NCBI GenBank assembly: GCA_035714115.1
Contig: DASTMO010000096.1
Coordinates: forward strand, 1-24,665
DNA from: CAMAVH01 sp035714115
GTDB taxonomy: Bacteria; Pseudomonadota; Alphaproteobacteria; SMXQ01
Direction of reading: 5' to 3'
DNA: 24,665 nucleotides
The notes beneath the pieces were generated by a model that worked only from the letters and a program-made list of their open reading frames with translations, was not told the DNA's origin and did not search any database. Shown here piece by piece: positions 16,719 to 24,605 of the stretch. The first letter of the stretch is position 1, and each line of letters begins with the position of its first letter. The translations under genes were made by a program, and so were the position numbers.

Positions 16719-17663
16719 ATGGCTGACTTGACCAAGCTGCGCATGATCGGCTTCGGCGGAGCCTCCAACCTGCCGACCTGGCTGGCGATGGAATCCGGCA
16801 TTTTCGCCAAGCACGGCCTCGAAGTATCGCTCGAGCGCACCGAAGGCTCGATGCCGCAGATTCAGGACATGATGGCCGGCAAGTACGATCTCGCCACCAC
16901 CTCGATCGACAACATCATCGCTTATACCGAGGGCCAAGGGCCGGCCAAGCTCGACAAGCCGTTCGACATGGTGGCGGTGATGGGCGTGCATTCGGGCATG
17001 AACAGCATCGTCACGCGCCCCGAGATCAAGTCCTACGCCGACATCAAAGGCAAAGCGGTGGCGGTGGACGCGCCAAACACCGGATACGCCTTCGTCATCT
17101 TCCGTCTGCTCGAAGAGAAGGCCGGGCTGAAGCTCAATCGCGACTATACGATCCTGCCGGTCGGCAATACCCACTTGCGCATGGACGCGCTGCGCGACGG
17201 CCGCGCTGTCGCCGCCGTGATGGGTGGGCCGAGCGATCAGGAAGCCGCCGAAGAGGGCTACAACATCCTATCCGATTGCGCCGCCGAGCTTGGCGGCTAT
17301 CAGGGCAGCGTCTACGGCGTGCGCCGCGCCTGGATGGCGCAGAACGGCGAGACGCTGCAGCGCTTCATCCGCGCCATCATCGAAGCGCATGGCAAAGTTT
17401 ACGCCGACAAGACCCTCTCCAAGCAGGTGCTGATGAAGCGCATCAAAGGCCTGAGCGACAAGGGCGCGGAGCAGCTCTACACCAGCCTGACGGCGGGCGC
17501 CGGCGGCCTCGCCAAGCGCGCCGAGATCGATCTGCCCGGCATGAAGACCGTGCTGTCCATGCGCACCGCTTACGGCGAGCCGCGCCTGGAGCTGACCGAC
17601 CCGCTAAAATATGTCGATGTCGGCCCTTATGAATCTACCGCCGGCAAGATGCCGACGCGCTAA
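16719..17663 (+). CDS. NMT1/SsuA-like substrate-binding-fold protein lacking a signal peptide
   Basis: This 314-aa protein has the periplasmic-binding type II fold of the NMT1/THI5/SsuA/TauA group. Features are GGASNLPTWLAMESGIFAKHGLEVSL at the N-terminus, MAGKYDLATTSIDNIIAY near residue 52, and SYADIKGKAVAVDAPNTGYA near 104-124. It begins directly with the first beta strand (MADLTKLRMIGFGG). An in-frame TAA lies 18-16 bases before the ATG, so no signal peptide can be added. The ribosome site GGGAG is properly placed. It is therefore predicted to be cytosolic, unless exported some other way. The THI5 CCCFC iron motif is absent, so it is not a canonical HMP-P synthase. It is followed after 16 bases by a secreted TctC; no ABC ATPase or permease is nearby. 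Confidence 0.85.
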   Translation: MADLTKLRMIGFGGASNLPTWLAMESGIFAKHGLEVSLERTEGSMPQIQDMMAGKYDLATTSIDNIIAYTEGQGPAKLDKPFDMVAVMGVHSGMNSIVTRPEIKSYADIKGKAVAVDAPNTGYAFVIFRLLEEKAGLKLNRDYTILPVGNTHLRMDALRDGRAVAAVMGGPSDQEAAEEGYNILSDCAAELGGYQGSVYGVRRAWMAQNGETLQRFIRAIIEAHGKVYADKTLSKQVLMKRIKGLSDKGAEQLYTSLTAGAGGLAKRAEIDLPGMKTVLSMRTAYGEPRLELTDPLKYVDVGPYESTAGKMPTR

Positions 17664-17679
17664 CAACCCGGAGCCTGCC

Positions 17680-18717
17680 ATGATCTCCCGCCTCGCGCGC
17701 CACGCCGCGCTCTGCGCCCTTGCCGCCAGCCTGTTCGCCGCCGTTCCTGTCGCCGCGCAAGTTCCCGATGACGGTTTTTACAAAGGCAAGACCGTGCGGC
17801 TCATCGTCGGCTACGGCGCCGGCGGCTCGGCCGATCTCTACGGCCGCACCGTGGCGGAGAACTGGCGCCGCCATATTCCCGGCCAGCCGACGATGATCGT
17901 CGAGAACATGCCGGCCGCCGGCAGCAAGGCCGCCGCGACCTACATCTACAATGCCGCGCCCAAGGATGGCAGCGTGCTGGCGATGGTCGGTTCGAACCTG
18001 CCCGCCGATTCGCTGCTGTTCCCTGATGCCGAAAAGATGGACATGAACGGCTTCGCCTGGCTTGGGCGCATGGTGGCCAGCGCCCCGTTCGGCGTCGTCT
18101 GGCATACGGCCAAAGCGCGCAGCTTCGAGGATCTCAAACGCGAGGAAACCATCATCGGCGGCACCGGCCCGGCCTCGCTTTCGGTGATGGTGCCGCGCGC
18201 CATGAACAGCCTGCTCGGCACCAAGTTCAAGGTCGTCGCCGGCTATACCGGCTCGAACGAAGTGTCGTTGGCCATGGAGAAGGGCGAGATCGAGGCCAAC
18301 GCGGCCTATAGCATCGTCACGCTGCTGAGCCAGCGGCCCGATCTGCTGCGCGACAAGAAGCTGTTCGTGCTGTTCGCCGTCTCGCTGGAACGCCATCCGG
18401 CCTTCCCCGATGTGCCGGCGATCGGCGAGATGGGCAACGACGCGCAGTCCAAGGCCGTGTTCCGCCTGCTGGCGAGCAGCACCGACATCGGCCGCACGGT
18501 CATCGCGCCGCCCGGCACGCCTGCCGCGCGCGTCGAAGTTCTGCGCCGCTCGTTCGACGCGATGATGGTGGATGCGGCATTCCTCGACGATGCGAAGAAG
18601 CGCGGCCTCGATATCGAGCCGATGACTGGCGAGAAAGTCGCCGCCATCGTGCGCGAAGTGCTGGCGCAACCGGCCGACGTGATCGAGCGTACGCGCGCCC
18701 TCGCCGCCAAGCAATAA
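17680..18717 (+). CDS. TctC (Bug)-family substrate-binding protein (copy 3)
   Basis: This is a 345-aa secreted receptor with a Sec signal (hydrophobic residues 9-22, likely cut after VAA at 26). It has the family opening GKTVRLIVGYGAGGSADLYGRT and IVENMPAAGS. It differs clearly from copies 1 and 2 and belongs to the more typical Bug branch. ATG 17680 has GGAG 7 bases upstream, 16 bases after the NMT1-like gene, so the two form one transcript. No TctA or TctB is adjacent; such orphan receptors are common in Bug-rich genomes and may share a distant permease or serve as sensors. Confidence 0.9.
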   Translation: MISRLARHAALCALAASLFAAVPVAAQVPDDGFYKGKTVRLIVGYGAGGSADLYGRTVAENWRRHIPGQPTMIVENMPAAGSKAAATYIYNAAPKDGSVLAMVGSNLPADSLLFPDAEKMDMNGFAWLGRMVASAPFGVVWHTAKARSFEDLKREETIIGGTGPASLSVMVPRAMNSLLGTKFKVVAGYTGSNEVSLAMEKGEIEANAAYSIVTLLSQRPDLLRDKKLFVLFAVSLERHPAFPDVPAIGEMGNDAQSKAVFRLLASSTDIGRTVIAPPGTPAARVEVLRRSFDAMMVDAAFLDDAKKRGLDIEPMTGEKVAAIVREVLAQPADVIERTRALAAKQ

Positions 18718-18728
18718 ACGCAAAGAAA

Positions 18729-18754
18729 CGCCGGCTCGCTTTCGCGGGCCGGCG
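18729..18754 (-). terminator. intrinsic terminator of the small lipoprotein operon
   Basis: CGCCGGCTCGC (18729-18739) pairs over 11 bp, with one wobble, with GCGGGCCGGCG (18744-18754) around a 4-base loop TTTC. On the minus strand the stem is followed by TTTCTTTG. It lies between convergent units, so it may also stop tctC copy 3 transcripts, but no T tail supports that direction. Confidence 0.65.
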
Positions 18755-18799
18755 CATCAGGCTGACGGGCCTATCTGGCCTTGTTATTTAGGCGAAAGC

Positions 18800-18988
18800 C
18801 TAGCGGCTCTTGCAGGGGCCGTTGTTCAGCGTTTCGTAGTTGCCTTCGGCATTCGGATATTCGATCAGCACGGGCGAGCCGTCGGCCGAGCAATTGTTGA
18901 AGCCGGCGAAGCGGCCGCCGCCGCAGGCGGTCAGCAGCACCATCGGCAGAAGAACGATCGAAGCGCGGATCATGGAAGCGCGGGTCAT
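18800..18988 (-). CDS. small lipoprotein of unknown function
   Basis: This is a 62-aa protein with a lipoprotein signal. MIRASIVLLPMVLLTAC places the lipobox LLTAC at 18-22, so C22 would be acylated. The mature part is only about 41 residues and contains two further Cys (NNCSADG and NGPCKSR) that could form a disulfide. ATG 18988 has AAAGG 10 bases upstream; ATG 18973 is possible but has no ribosome site. It follows the second lipoprotein gene by 40 bases on the same strand and ends before an intrinsic terminator. I do not recognise the family. Confidence 0.72.
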   Translation of the reverse strand: MTRASMIRASIVLLPMVLLTACGGGRFAGFNNCSADGSPVLIEYPNAEGNYETLNNGPCKSR

Positions 18989-19028
18989 GGCATGATGCCT
19001 TTCTTGCGAGGGGTTGCGTCGGGCGGCG

Positions 19029-19436
19029 TTACAGGGCGCGGCCCGGAACGAAGGTCAGCATCATCGTCGCGCTGCGATCGACGAACTTGTACTGCGTGCC
19101 TTCCTGATAGACGCGCTGGCAATGCTCCTCGGCGTCGCGGAAGTTGGCGTATTTCACGCAGAACTGGCCGTCGCTGAGGATGCGCCACTGGCCGGCCTCG
19201 ATGCCGGTCGGCAGCTTCAGCTCGGCGCGGCCGTCGGGCGAGGCGTACATGACGTAGCGCACCTGCGAGCCGCTCATCGGGCCGGACCCGGTGTTGCCGA
19301 CGACCAATTGCTGCACCTGGGCGGCGCCGAGGCCGGGGTTGGCCGGCACGACGACAGTGGGACCGAGCGGCGCGGGTTTTTCGGCACAGGCGGCGAGCGC
19401 GAGCAAAGCCGCGCCGGCCAGCAGATATGTCTTCAT
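19029..19436 (-). CDS. lipoprotein of unknown function
   Basis: This is a 135-aa protein with signal MKTYLLAGAALLALAAC (lipobox LAAC, acylated C17). A Pro-rich linker leads to a compact domain with QWRILSDGQFCVKY and EEHCQRVYQEG. The two Cys of that domain could pair. The Trp/DG/Cys...Cys pattern recalls DUF995-type envelope proteins, but I am not sure of that. ATG 19436 has GGAGAG 7 bases upstream. The gene heads a two-lipoprotein unit behind a consensus EcfG promoter, suggesting a stress-induced envelope role. Confidence 0.8.
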   Translation of the reverse strand: MKTYLLAGAALLALAACAEKPAPLGPTVVVPANPGLGAAQVQQLVVGNTGSGPMSGSQVRYVMYASPDGRAELKLPTGIEAGQWRILSDGQFCVKYANFRDAEEHCQRVYQEGTQYKFVDRSATMMLTFVPGRAL

Positions 19437-19519
19437 GGGAGAGCTCTCCGTCTTTTGTTGCGGCCAAGCAGGGGACAGCGCCCAGCCGAGGGGGACGTTG
19501 AAAGACTTTGCGGAGAGAA

Positions 19520-19544
19520 AACGGTGCGCCCGTTTGGGCGTTCC
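19520..19544 (-). promoter_or_regulatory. putative EcfG-type (general stress) promoter of the lipoprotein pair
   Basis: Reading the minus strand, GGAAC (19544-19540) is followed after exactly 16 bases by CGTT (19523-19520), a full match to GGAAC-N16/17-CGTT. The start would fall near 19512, leaving a leader of about 75 bases before ATG 19436. The spacer holds a small inverted repeat (CGCCC-AAAC-GGGCG). Confidence 0.55.
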
Positions 19545-19592
19545 CGGCCTTAAGACAGAATTCTTAAAGCGGCGCGATGGAACTTTTTTAAA

Positions 19593-20282
19593 TCAGCCGA
19601 TCTGGGCGCGCAGAAAGTCCAGCGTGCGTTCGCGGGCCAGGCGATGGGCCTCGGGGTGGAAGCGCGCCGGGCGCGTCTCGTTGTCGAAGCCATGGGCCGC
19701 GCCGGAGTAGGAATAGAACGGAACATCCGGATGGACGGCGCTGAATTCGGCGACGCGCGCCGGCGGCAGACTGGTATCGCGATCGCCGACATGGGCGATC
19801 ACCGGGCAACGGTTGGCCTCGCTTTTATAATCGGGCATGGCCGAACCGTAATAGGCGACGGCGGCGTCGAACGGCTGGCGGCAGGCGGCCATCCAGGTGA
19901 GCGAGCCGCCCCAGCAGAAGCCGACGATGGCGACCTTTCCCGCGTCCGCGACATGGGCGCGCGCGGCGGCGATGTCGAGCAGCGACTTCTCCCAGTCCAT
20001 CGACTTGTACATCTCGTGCACGCGGTCGCGATCGGCTTCGTTGTAAGCCAGCACGCAGTCGCGCTCGCGCCGGTCATACAGCGCCGGGGTGATCGTCAGA
20101 TAACCCTGGCCGGCATAGAAATCGGCGACGCGCTTCAAGTACTCGGTGACGCCGTACATCTCCTGGCCGATGACCACGGCGCCGCGCGGGCGGCCCGCCG
20201 GCCGGGCGATCCAGGCATCGAGCTCGAATCCGTCCGCGGCGGTCAGGCGGATCATCTGGCGGTCGGCGACAACGCTATTCAT
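19593..20282 (-). CDS. dienelactone hydrolase family protein
   Basis: This 229-aa alpha/beta hydrolase is full length for the family. The nucleophile elbow is GFCWGG with C123, the cysteine nucleophile typical of dienelactone hydrolases. Likely partners are D169 (HVGDRDTSLP) and H197 (AAHGFDN), with QE (40-41) at the position of the DLH helper Glu. The prototype hydrolyses dienelactone in chloroaromatic degradation, but many members have other ester or lactone substrates. ATG 20282 shares its A with the TGA of the transporter gene upstream (TGATG), so the pair is translationally coupled. The frame continues upstream to 20561 only as a shadow of that transporter. Confidence 0.9.
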   Translation of the reverse strand: MNSVVADRQMIRLTAADGFELDAWIARPAGRPRGAVVIGQEMYGVTEYLKRVADFYAGQGYLTITPALYDRRERDCVLAYNEADRDRVHEMYKSMDWEKSLLDIAAARAHVADAGKVAIVGFCWGGSLTWMAACRQPFDAAVAYYGSAMPDYKSEANRCPVIAHVGDRDTSLPPARVAEFSAVHPDVPFYSYSGAAHGFDNETRPARFHPEAHRLARERTLDFLRAQIG

Positions 20283-21196
20283 CACGACGCTTTCTTGGGC
20301 TTCGCTTTGGCTTCGAGCGTCAGAATGTAGAGCGTGCTCGCCACGATGATCAATGCGCCAGCGGCGCTCCAGACGCCCGGCACCTCGCCGAACAGCAAGA
20401 AGCCGAAGACGGCGGCATAGACGATGCGCAAATAGTCGAACGGCAGTACCACGGTCGTGTCGGCCATCGAAACGCCGCGCGTGATGCAGGTCTGCCCGAC
20501 GATCCCGAAGAATCCGACGAGGATGAGCCACCCGAGCTCGGCCCAGGTCGGCGTCTGCCACACCAAGAGCGCCGGGATCAGCGAGAAGACCGCGCCCCAG
20601 AAGGCGTAATAGAACATGATGACCGTCGTGCTCTCTGTCTTCGAGAGCTGCTTGATGGCCACGACGACCAGCGCGCCGAAGAATGCGCCGAGCGCGCCGA
20701 CCAGCACGCCCAAATCCAAACTAGCGGGTCCGCCGCCCAGGCCGAAGGGCCGCGTCATCACCAGGATGCCGGCGAAGCCGGCCAGCGTGGCGAGGCCGCG
20801 CTTGAAGCCGACCGCTTCATGCAGCACGGCCGCAGCCAGCACGATCATGAACAACGGCCGCGAGAACTGCAGCGCCATGGAATCGGCGAGCAGCAGATGG
20901 GTGATCGAATAGAAAAAACAGAAGTTGCCGAGGATGCCGATGCCGCCGCGCGTCATATGCATCATCGGGATCTTGGTGCGGCAGATGCCCCAGCCCTGCT
21001 TGAACGCCAGCGGCAATATAAACAGCAGGCCGACGAAGGAGCGGAAGAACAGGATCTGGAAGCTGTCGAGCCGCGAACCCAGGAACTTCACCAGGATCGC
21101 CATGCAGGTGAGCAGCAGCGCGCCGACGGTGACGAAGACCGCGCCGCGAAAATTGCCGCTGAGCGCGGCCCAGCGCGCGCCGATCTTGGCCGACAA
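20282..21196 (-). CDS. EamA/DMT-family transporter, TTG start
   Basis: This 304-aa protein has about ten hydrophobic segments in two EamA repeats (about 17-150 and 163-295), the standard RhaT/DMT exporter layout. The cytosolic tail is Lys-rich (AKAKPKKAS). No ATG, GTG or other TTG exists in frame between the upstream stop (21262-21260) and the first helix except TTG 21196, so TTG is the probable start codon. No convincing ribosome site precedes it, which suggests low translation. The next in-frame Met would delete most of the first helix. It is coupled to the dienelactone hydrolase by TGATG, hinting at export or import of a metabolite that the hydrolase handles. Confidence 0.88.
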   Translation of the reverse strand: MSAKIGARWAALSGNFRGAVFVTVGALLLTCMAILVKFLGSRLDSFQILFFRSFVGLLFILPLAFKQGWGICRTKIPMMHMTRGGIGILGNFCFFYSITHLLLADSMALQFSRPLFMIVLAAAVLHEAVGFKRGLATLAGFAGILVMTRPFGLGGGPASLDLGVLVGALGAFFGALVVVAIKQLSKTESTTVIMFYYAFWGAVFSLIPALLVWQTPTWAELGWLILVGFFGIVGQTCITRGVSMADTTVVLPFDYLRIVYAAVFGFLLFGEVPGVWSAAGALIIVASTLYILTLEAKAKPKKAS

Positions 21197-21334
21197 AGAA
21201 GATGAATCGAACAGGGTCTGCCTCAGAAGATGATGGCGCGAGAGCGGCGATGCGCCAGCCTATCACGCGCCGCACGCCGCGCCGCCAGCGATTACATGCA
21301 GCCCCGGCAACTCAGCCGTGCACGTTTCGCGTAT

Positions 21335-23254
21335 TTAATTGGCCATCACTTCGCGCAGGGCGCGCGCCAGCTCCTCGCCGTGATAGGGCTTGCGCAGGAT
21401 GCGGATGCCGGCGAGCGCCGCATCCGCCGGCGCGCCGCCGTCGATATAACCCGAGGTGAGCAAGACCTTCAGGCCGGGCCGCTGTTCGCGCGCTGCTTGC
21501 GCCAGCTCCGCGCCGGTCATGCCGCCGGGCATCATCATGTCGCTGAACAGGAGATCGACCGACGGATTGGCCTGCAGCAACGCCAGCGCGGCCTTGCCGC
21601 TCTCGGCCTCCAGCACCGCATAACCGAGCTTGCGCAGCAGCTCGGCGGTAAAGGTGCGCACGAGCTCGTTATCCTCGGCGATGAGCACCGTCTCATGGCC
21701 TTGCAAGGGAGCGGGGGACGAGGCCTGCGGCGCGGCGCTCTCATCGGAGGCAGCGACGGCGCGCGGGAACAGCAAGGTCACCGTGGTGCCGCTGCCCAAG
21801 GCGCTGTCAATGCGCAGATGGCCGCCCGACTGGCGCACGAAACCGTAGACCATCGACAGGCCGAGGCCGGAGCCCTTCCCCGCCTCCTTCGTGGTGAAGA
21901 ACGGCTCGAAGACGCGCGCCATGACGTCGCTCGACATGCCGGTGCCGTTGTCGGACACCGTGATCATCGCATATTCGCCGGCAGCGACTTCGCCGTCGCA
22001 AGCAATCAACTCGTCGCCGCGATCGCTGGCGCAGCGGCGGGTGCGGATGGTCAGCCGGCCGCCGCCGGACATGGCGTCGCGGGCGTTCACGCCGAGATTG
22101 ATCAATGCCGATTCGAGCTGCAGGGGATCGACGAAGATCGGCCAGATGTCGGGATCGAGCTCCAGGCGGATCTCGATCTGGGCGCCGAGCAGGCGGTGCA
22201 GCAGCAGTTCGGTTCCGCCGATCAGCTTATTCACCTCGATCATCTTCGGCTCAAGCGCTTGGCGGCGCGAAAAGGCGAGCAGACGCTGGGTGAGTTCGGC
22301 GCCGCGCTGCGCGGCGATATGGGTCGTCTCGACGATGCGCCGCAGATCGGGATCATCGCGCAGCTTGTTTTCGAGCAGCTGGGCATTGCCGAGGATGACG
22401 GTCAGCAGATTGTTGAAATCATGCGCCACGCCGCCGGTGAGCTGGCCGACCGATTCGAGACGCTGGGACTGGTTGAGGCGCTCTTCCAGATCGCGGCGCT
22501 TGAGCTCCAATATGCGACGGCGCGAAACGTCGCGCGCCACGCTGTAGAACAAGCCATCCGTCGGCGACCAAACGGCCGACCACATCACGTAGACGGCATG
22601 GCCGTCCTTATGGACATAGCGGTTCTCGAAGGAATCGGTGGCCGCGCCGCTGCGGATCGCCGCCGATTCCGCCGCGCTCGCCTCGCGGTCTTCGGGATGC
22701 ACGAAATCGAGAAAATGCCGGCCGATCATCTCGGCCGGCGTATAGCCCCAGATGTCGAGGGATCGCGGGCTGACATCGACGAAGCGGCCCTGCTCGTCGA
22801 AGGTGCAGATGACGTCGAGCGAAGTCTCGACGATGCGCTGGTATTTCTGTTCGTAGCGCACGACTTGTTGGCGCGTCTGCTGCAACGACTGCGCCGCCAG
22901 CTCGCGCGCATGCTCGTCGGCCGGGAACCAGCGCCGCAAAAGCAGGAAGAGGATGGCGAAGCCGACGCCGACAGTGACGAGCTTGGGGATCGCCACCAGC
23001 ACCGGATTTTGCAGCGCCTCGCGCCAGCTGTCGGGGAAGATGCCGTAGATCGCCGTCCAGTAAGTGCCGAAATAGAGGCTTTCCAGCAGCGTGCGAAAGG
23101 CGTCGAGCGACAGCACGACGACCAGCAGCGACACCGTCTGGTTACGGCGCGGCGCGGCACGCAATTTGCGCACGAGCACGACCAGCGTGATCGTCCAGAG
23201 CACGACGATCATCCAATAGGCGACGGGCGGAATCAGGGAAAAGACGGCGTTCAT
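21335..23254 (-). CDS. membrane hybrid sensor histidine kinase (PAS-HisKA-HATPase-REC)
   Basis: This protein is 639 aa from ATG 23254. Three hydrophobic segments (about 9-29, 41-61 and 85-107) form an MASE-like membrane anchor. A coiled linker, then PAS (about 139-243), HisKA with phospho-acceptor H278 (GGVAHDFNNLL), and HATPase with N box NLGVNARDAM, G1 DNGTGM, F box FEPFFTTK and G2 GSGLGLSMVYG follow. A C-terminal receiver domain has D572 (FSDMMMPGGMTG) and a conserved Lys in RKPY. The HDFNN motif places it in the FixL/NtrB-like HPK4 class. No separate response regulator is adjacent. An upstream ATG at 23317 would add 21 non-hydrophobic residues; 23254 has the better G-rich upstream (GGGGGA). 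Confidence 0.93.
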   Translation of the reverse strand: MNAVFSLIPPVAYWMIVVLWTITLVVLVRKLRAAPRRNQTVSLLVVVLSLDAFRTLLESLYFGTYWTAIYGIFPDSWREALQNPVLVAIPKLVTVGVGFAILFLLLRRWFPADEHARELAAQSLQQTRQQVVRYEQKYQRIVETSLDVICTFDEQGRFVDVSPRSLDIWGYTPAEMIGRHFLDFVHPEDREASAAESAAIRSGAATDSFENRYVHKDGHAVYVMWSAVWSPTDGLFYSVARDVSRRRILELKRRDLEERLNQSQRLESVGQLTGGVAHDFNNLLTVILGNAQLLENKLRDDPDLRRIVETTHIAAQRGAELTQRLLAFSRRQALEPKMIEVNKLIGGTELLLHRLLGAQIEIRLELDPDIWPIFVDPLQLESALINLGVNARDAMSGGGRLTIRTRRCASDRGDELIACDGEVAAGEYAMITVSDNGTGMSSDVMARVFEPFFTTKEAGKGSGLGLSMVYGFVRQSGGHLRIDSALGSGTTVTLLFPRAVAASDESAAPQASSPAPLQGHETVLIAEDNELVRTFTAELLRKLGYAVLEAESGKAALALLQANPSVDLLFSDMMMPGGMTGAELAQAAREQRPGLKVLLTSGYIDGGAPADAALAGIRILRKPYHGEELARALREVMAN

Positions 23255-23375
23255 ATCCCCCAACGTGCCGGCGCGCGCGAAAGCGCCGTTTTCAAAGCTT
23301 AACGCGTCGACCGGCATGGCATAGCCGCGATCGCGGCGGGCTATGGCTATGACGAGGAGTCAGGCGAGCTGACGC

Positions 23376-24398
23376 TTAAAACGCCGCTGCAGACTGCCAG
23401 CGGCCCAGCATCCGTTCAACCACGCTTTCGACCGCGGCGACAGGAATGGCGGCCATCCCGCTCTGGCCGAAGTTGCGAGCCTCGATGCATTCCGTCAATC
23501 GGGCCGCGGGACGGAATTTCGTCGCGCTGGTCGGGCCGAACAGCGAGACAAGCGGCACGTCGGACGCGGCGAGCAGATGGCCGCAACCCGAATCGTTTGA
23601 GACGGCGAGCGCCAAGCGCTGGCCGACCGCCACGGTGAATGCGGCAGAGGCGCTGCAGCGGCTGCGCGTTCCTTCGCCAAGCGAGGAGGGAATCATGCAG
23701 GTCGGCAGGGCACGCGAGATCTCGTCGGCCCAATCGGCCTCGCTCGGCCCGAGAATGAAAACCGGTACGCGCCCCTTCTCGACCTGCTTGCGGGCCAGGT
23801 CGATATAATATTCCAGCGGCCAGCATTTATGCCGCCCGCCGGCGCCGGGCGCAAAACCGACATAAACCGGCCCCGGCGGCAACGCCGAGGCTGCCGCCTG
23901 CAGCCACGCCGCTTCGAGCGGCAGCGGCGCCGCGGCGGACTGCACAGACGTTTCTGCGGCCAGGCCGGCCAGCGCGATCAACTGCTCCGGCAGGGAGCCC
24001 GGCAAAGAGCGCGAGACGGGCCGCGCGTCCGACAGCAGGAAGCGCGCCGTCGCGCTGATGAAACGGCGGGACTTGATCCGGCGCAGCTGCAAGGTGCGCA
24101 TGACGCTTGTCTGTGTATCGATCACCAGATCGAAGCGCCGGCCGTTCAGCGGGCGACGCAAGCCATGCCATGGCTTTTCATGAACGAGGGCCTTTTCGAT
24201 GACCTCGTCGATCAGCCCGCGCACGAACGGCGCAAGATCGGCGGCGAAAATCGACGGAAGCTTGCCGGCGCACCAGGTGATGTGGGCGCTCGGATAGGCC
24301 GCCCGCAAGGCGCGGATCATGGGCAGCTTCATCAAGCCGTCGCCCATCAAGTCGCCGTCGACATATACCAGGATATTTTTGACGGTCATGCCCGTCAT
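23376..24398 (-). CDS. glycosyltransferase family 9 (heptosyltransferase-like)
   Basis: This 340-aa GT-B enzyme belongs to the ADP-heptose:LPS heptosyltransferase family. The N-terminal domain begins MTVKNILVYVDGDLMGDGLMKLPMIRALRAAYP, with the family GD and P-x-x-RALR pattern. The C-terminal nucleotide-sugar domain has GFAPGAGGRHKCWP (about 204-217) and the diagnostic SNDSGCGHLLAASDVPLVSLFGPT. It probably adds a heptose-like sugar to lipopolysaccharide or another glycan at the inner membrane, but no other LPS genes are nearby. Start 24398 has a G-run (GGGGGG) 5 bases upstream; 24389 is an alternative. It is transcribed from a good promoter 25 bases upstream. Confidence 0.9.
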   Translation of the reverse strand: MTGMTVKNILVYVDGDLMGDGLMKLPMIRALRAAYPSAHITWCAGKLPSIFAADLAPFVRGLIDEVIEKALVHEKPWHGLRRPLNGRRFDLVIDTQTSVMRTLQLRRIKSRRFISATARFLLSDARPVSRSLPGSLPEQLIALAGLAAETSVQSAAAPLPLEAAWLQAAASALPPGPVYVGFAPGAGGRHKCWPLEYYIDLARKQVEKGRVPVFILGPSEADWADEISRALPTCMIPSSLGEGTRSRCSASAAFTVAVGQRLALAVSNDSGCGHLLAASDVPLVSLFGPTSATKFRPAARLTECIEARNFGQSGMAAIPVAAVESVVERMLGRWQSAAAF

Positions 24399-24429
24399 GA
24401 GCGCCCCCCGACGCCTGCGATTGCCGCGC

Positions 24430-24457
24430 ACAGTAGATGAGCCGGCCCTGCTGTCAA
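24430..24457 (-). promoter_or_regulatory. putative sigma70 promoter for the GT9 gene
   Basis: Minus-strand TTGACA (24457-24452) is a perfect -35, followed after 16 bases by TACTGT (24435-24430), which keeps the TAnnnT core. The predicted start near 24423 is about 25 bases before ATG 24398. The surrounding region is less GC-rich than the rest of the window. Confidence 0.55.
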
Positions 24458-24605
24458 GTTACTGCCATTTTGGAAGTCTTTATTCGTTCACAGGGAGAAA
24501 GCCCTACCCAGTCCTGGCCGGAGCCGCTATATCCGGGCAGCCCTCTGGCCCGCCAAATCTGCCATTTGCCGGCGGTTCCAGCCAGCCCAGAACCCGTTTC
24601 GAGCC

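Noticed and set aside
16719..17663. thiamine-pyrimidine (THI5) synthase identity
   Set aside because: The fold matches NMT1/THI5, but the CCCFC motif required for the iron-dependent synthase is missing and no thiamine genes or TPP riboswitch are nearby.
21230..23302. 690-codon open frame on the plus strand
   Set aside because: It is antisense to the histidine kinase, which has complete HisKA, HATPase and receiver motifs. The antisense product has no recognisable domain.
23317..23340. inverted repeat CATAGCC...GGCTATG between the kinase and GT9 genes
   Set aside because: The 7-bp arms lack a T tail on either strand and overlap the possible upstream start of the kinase. There is no clear function.
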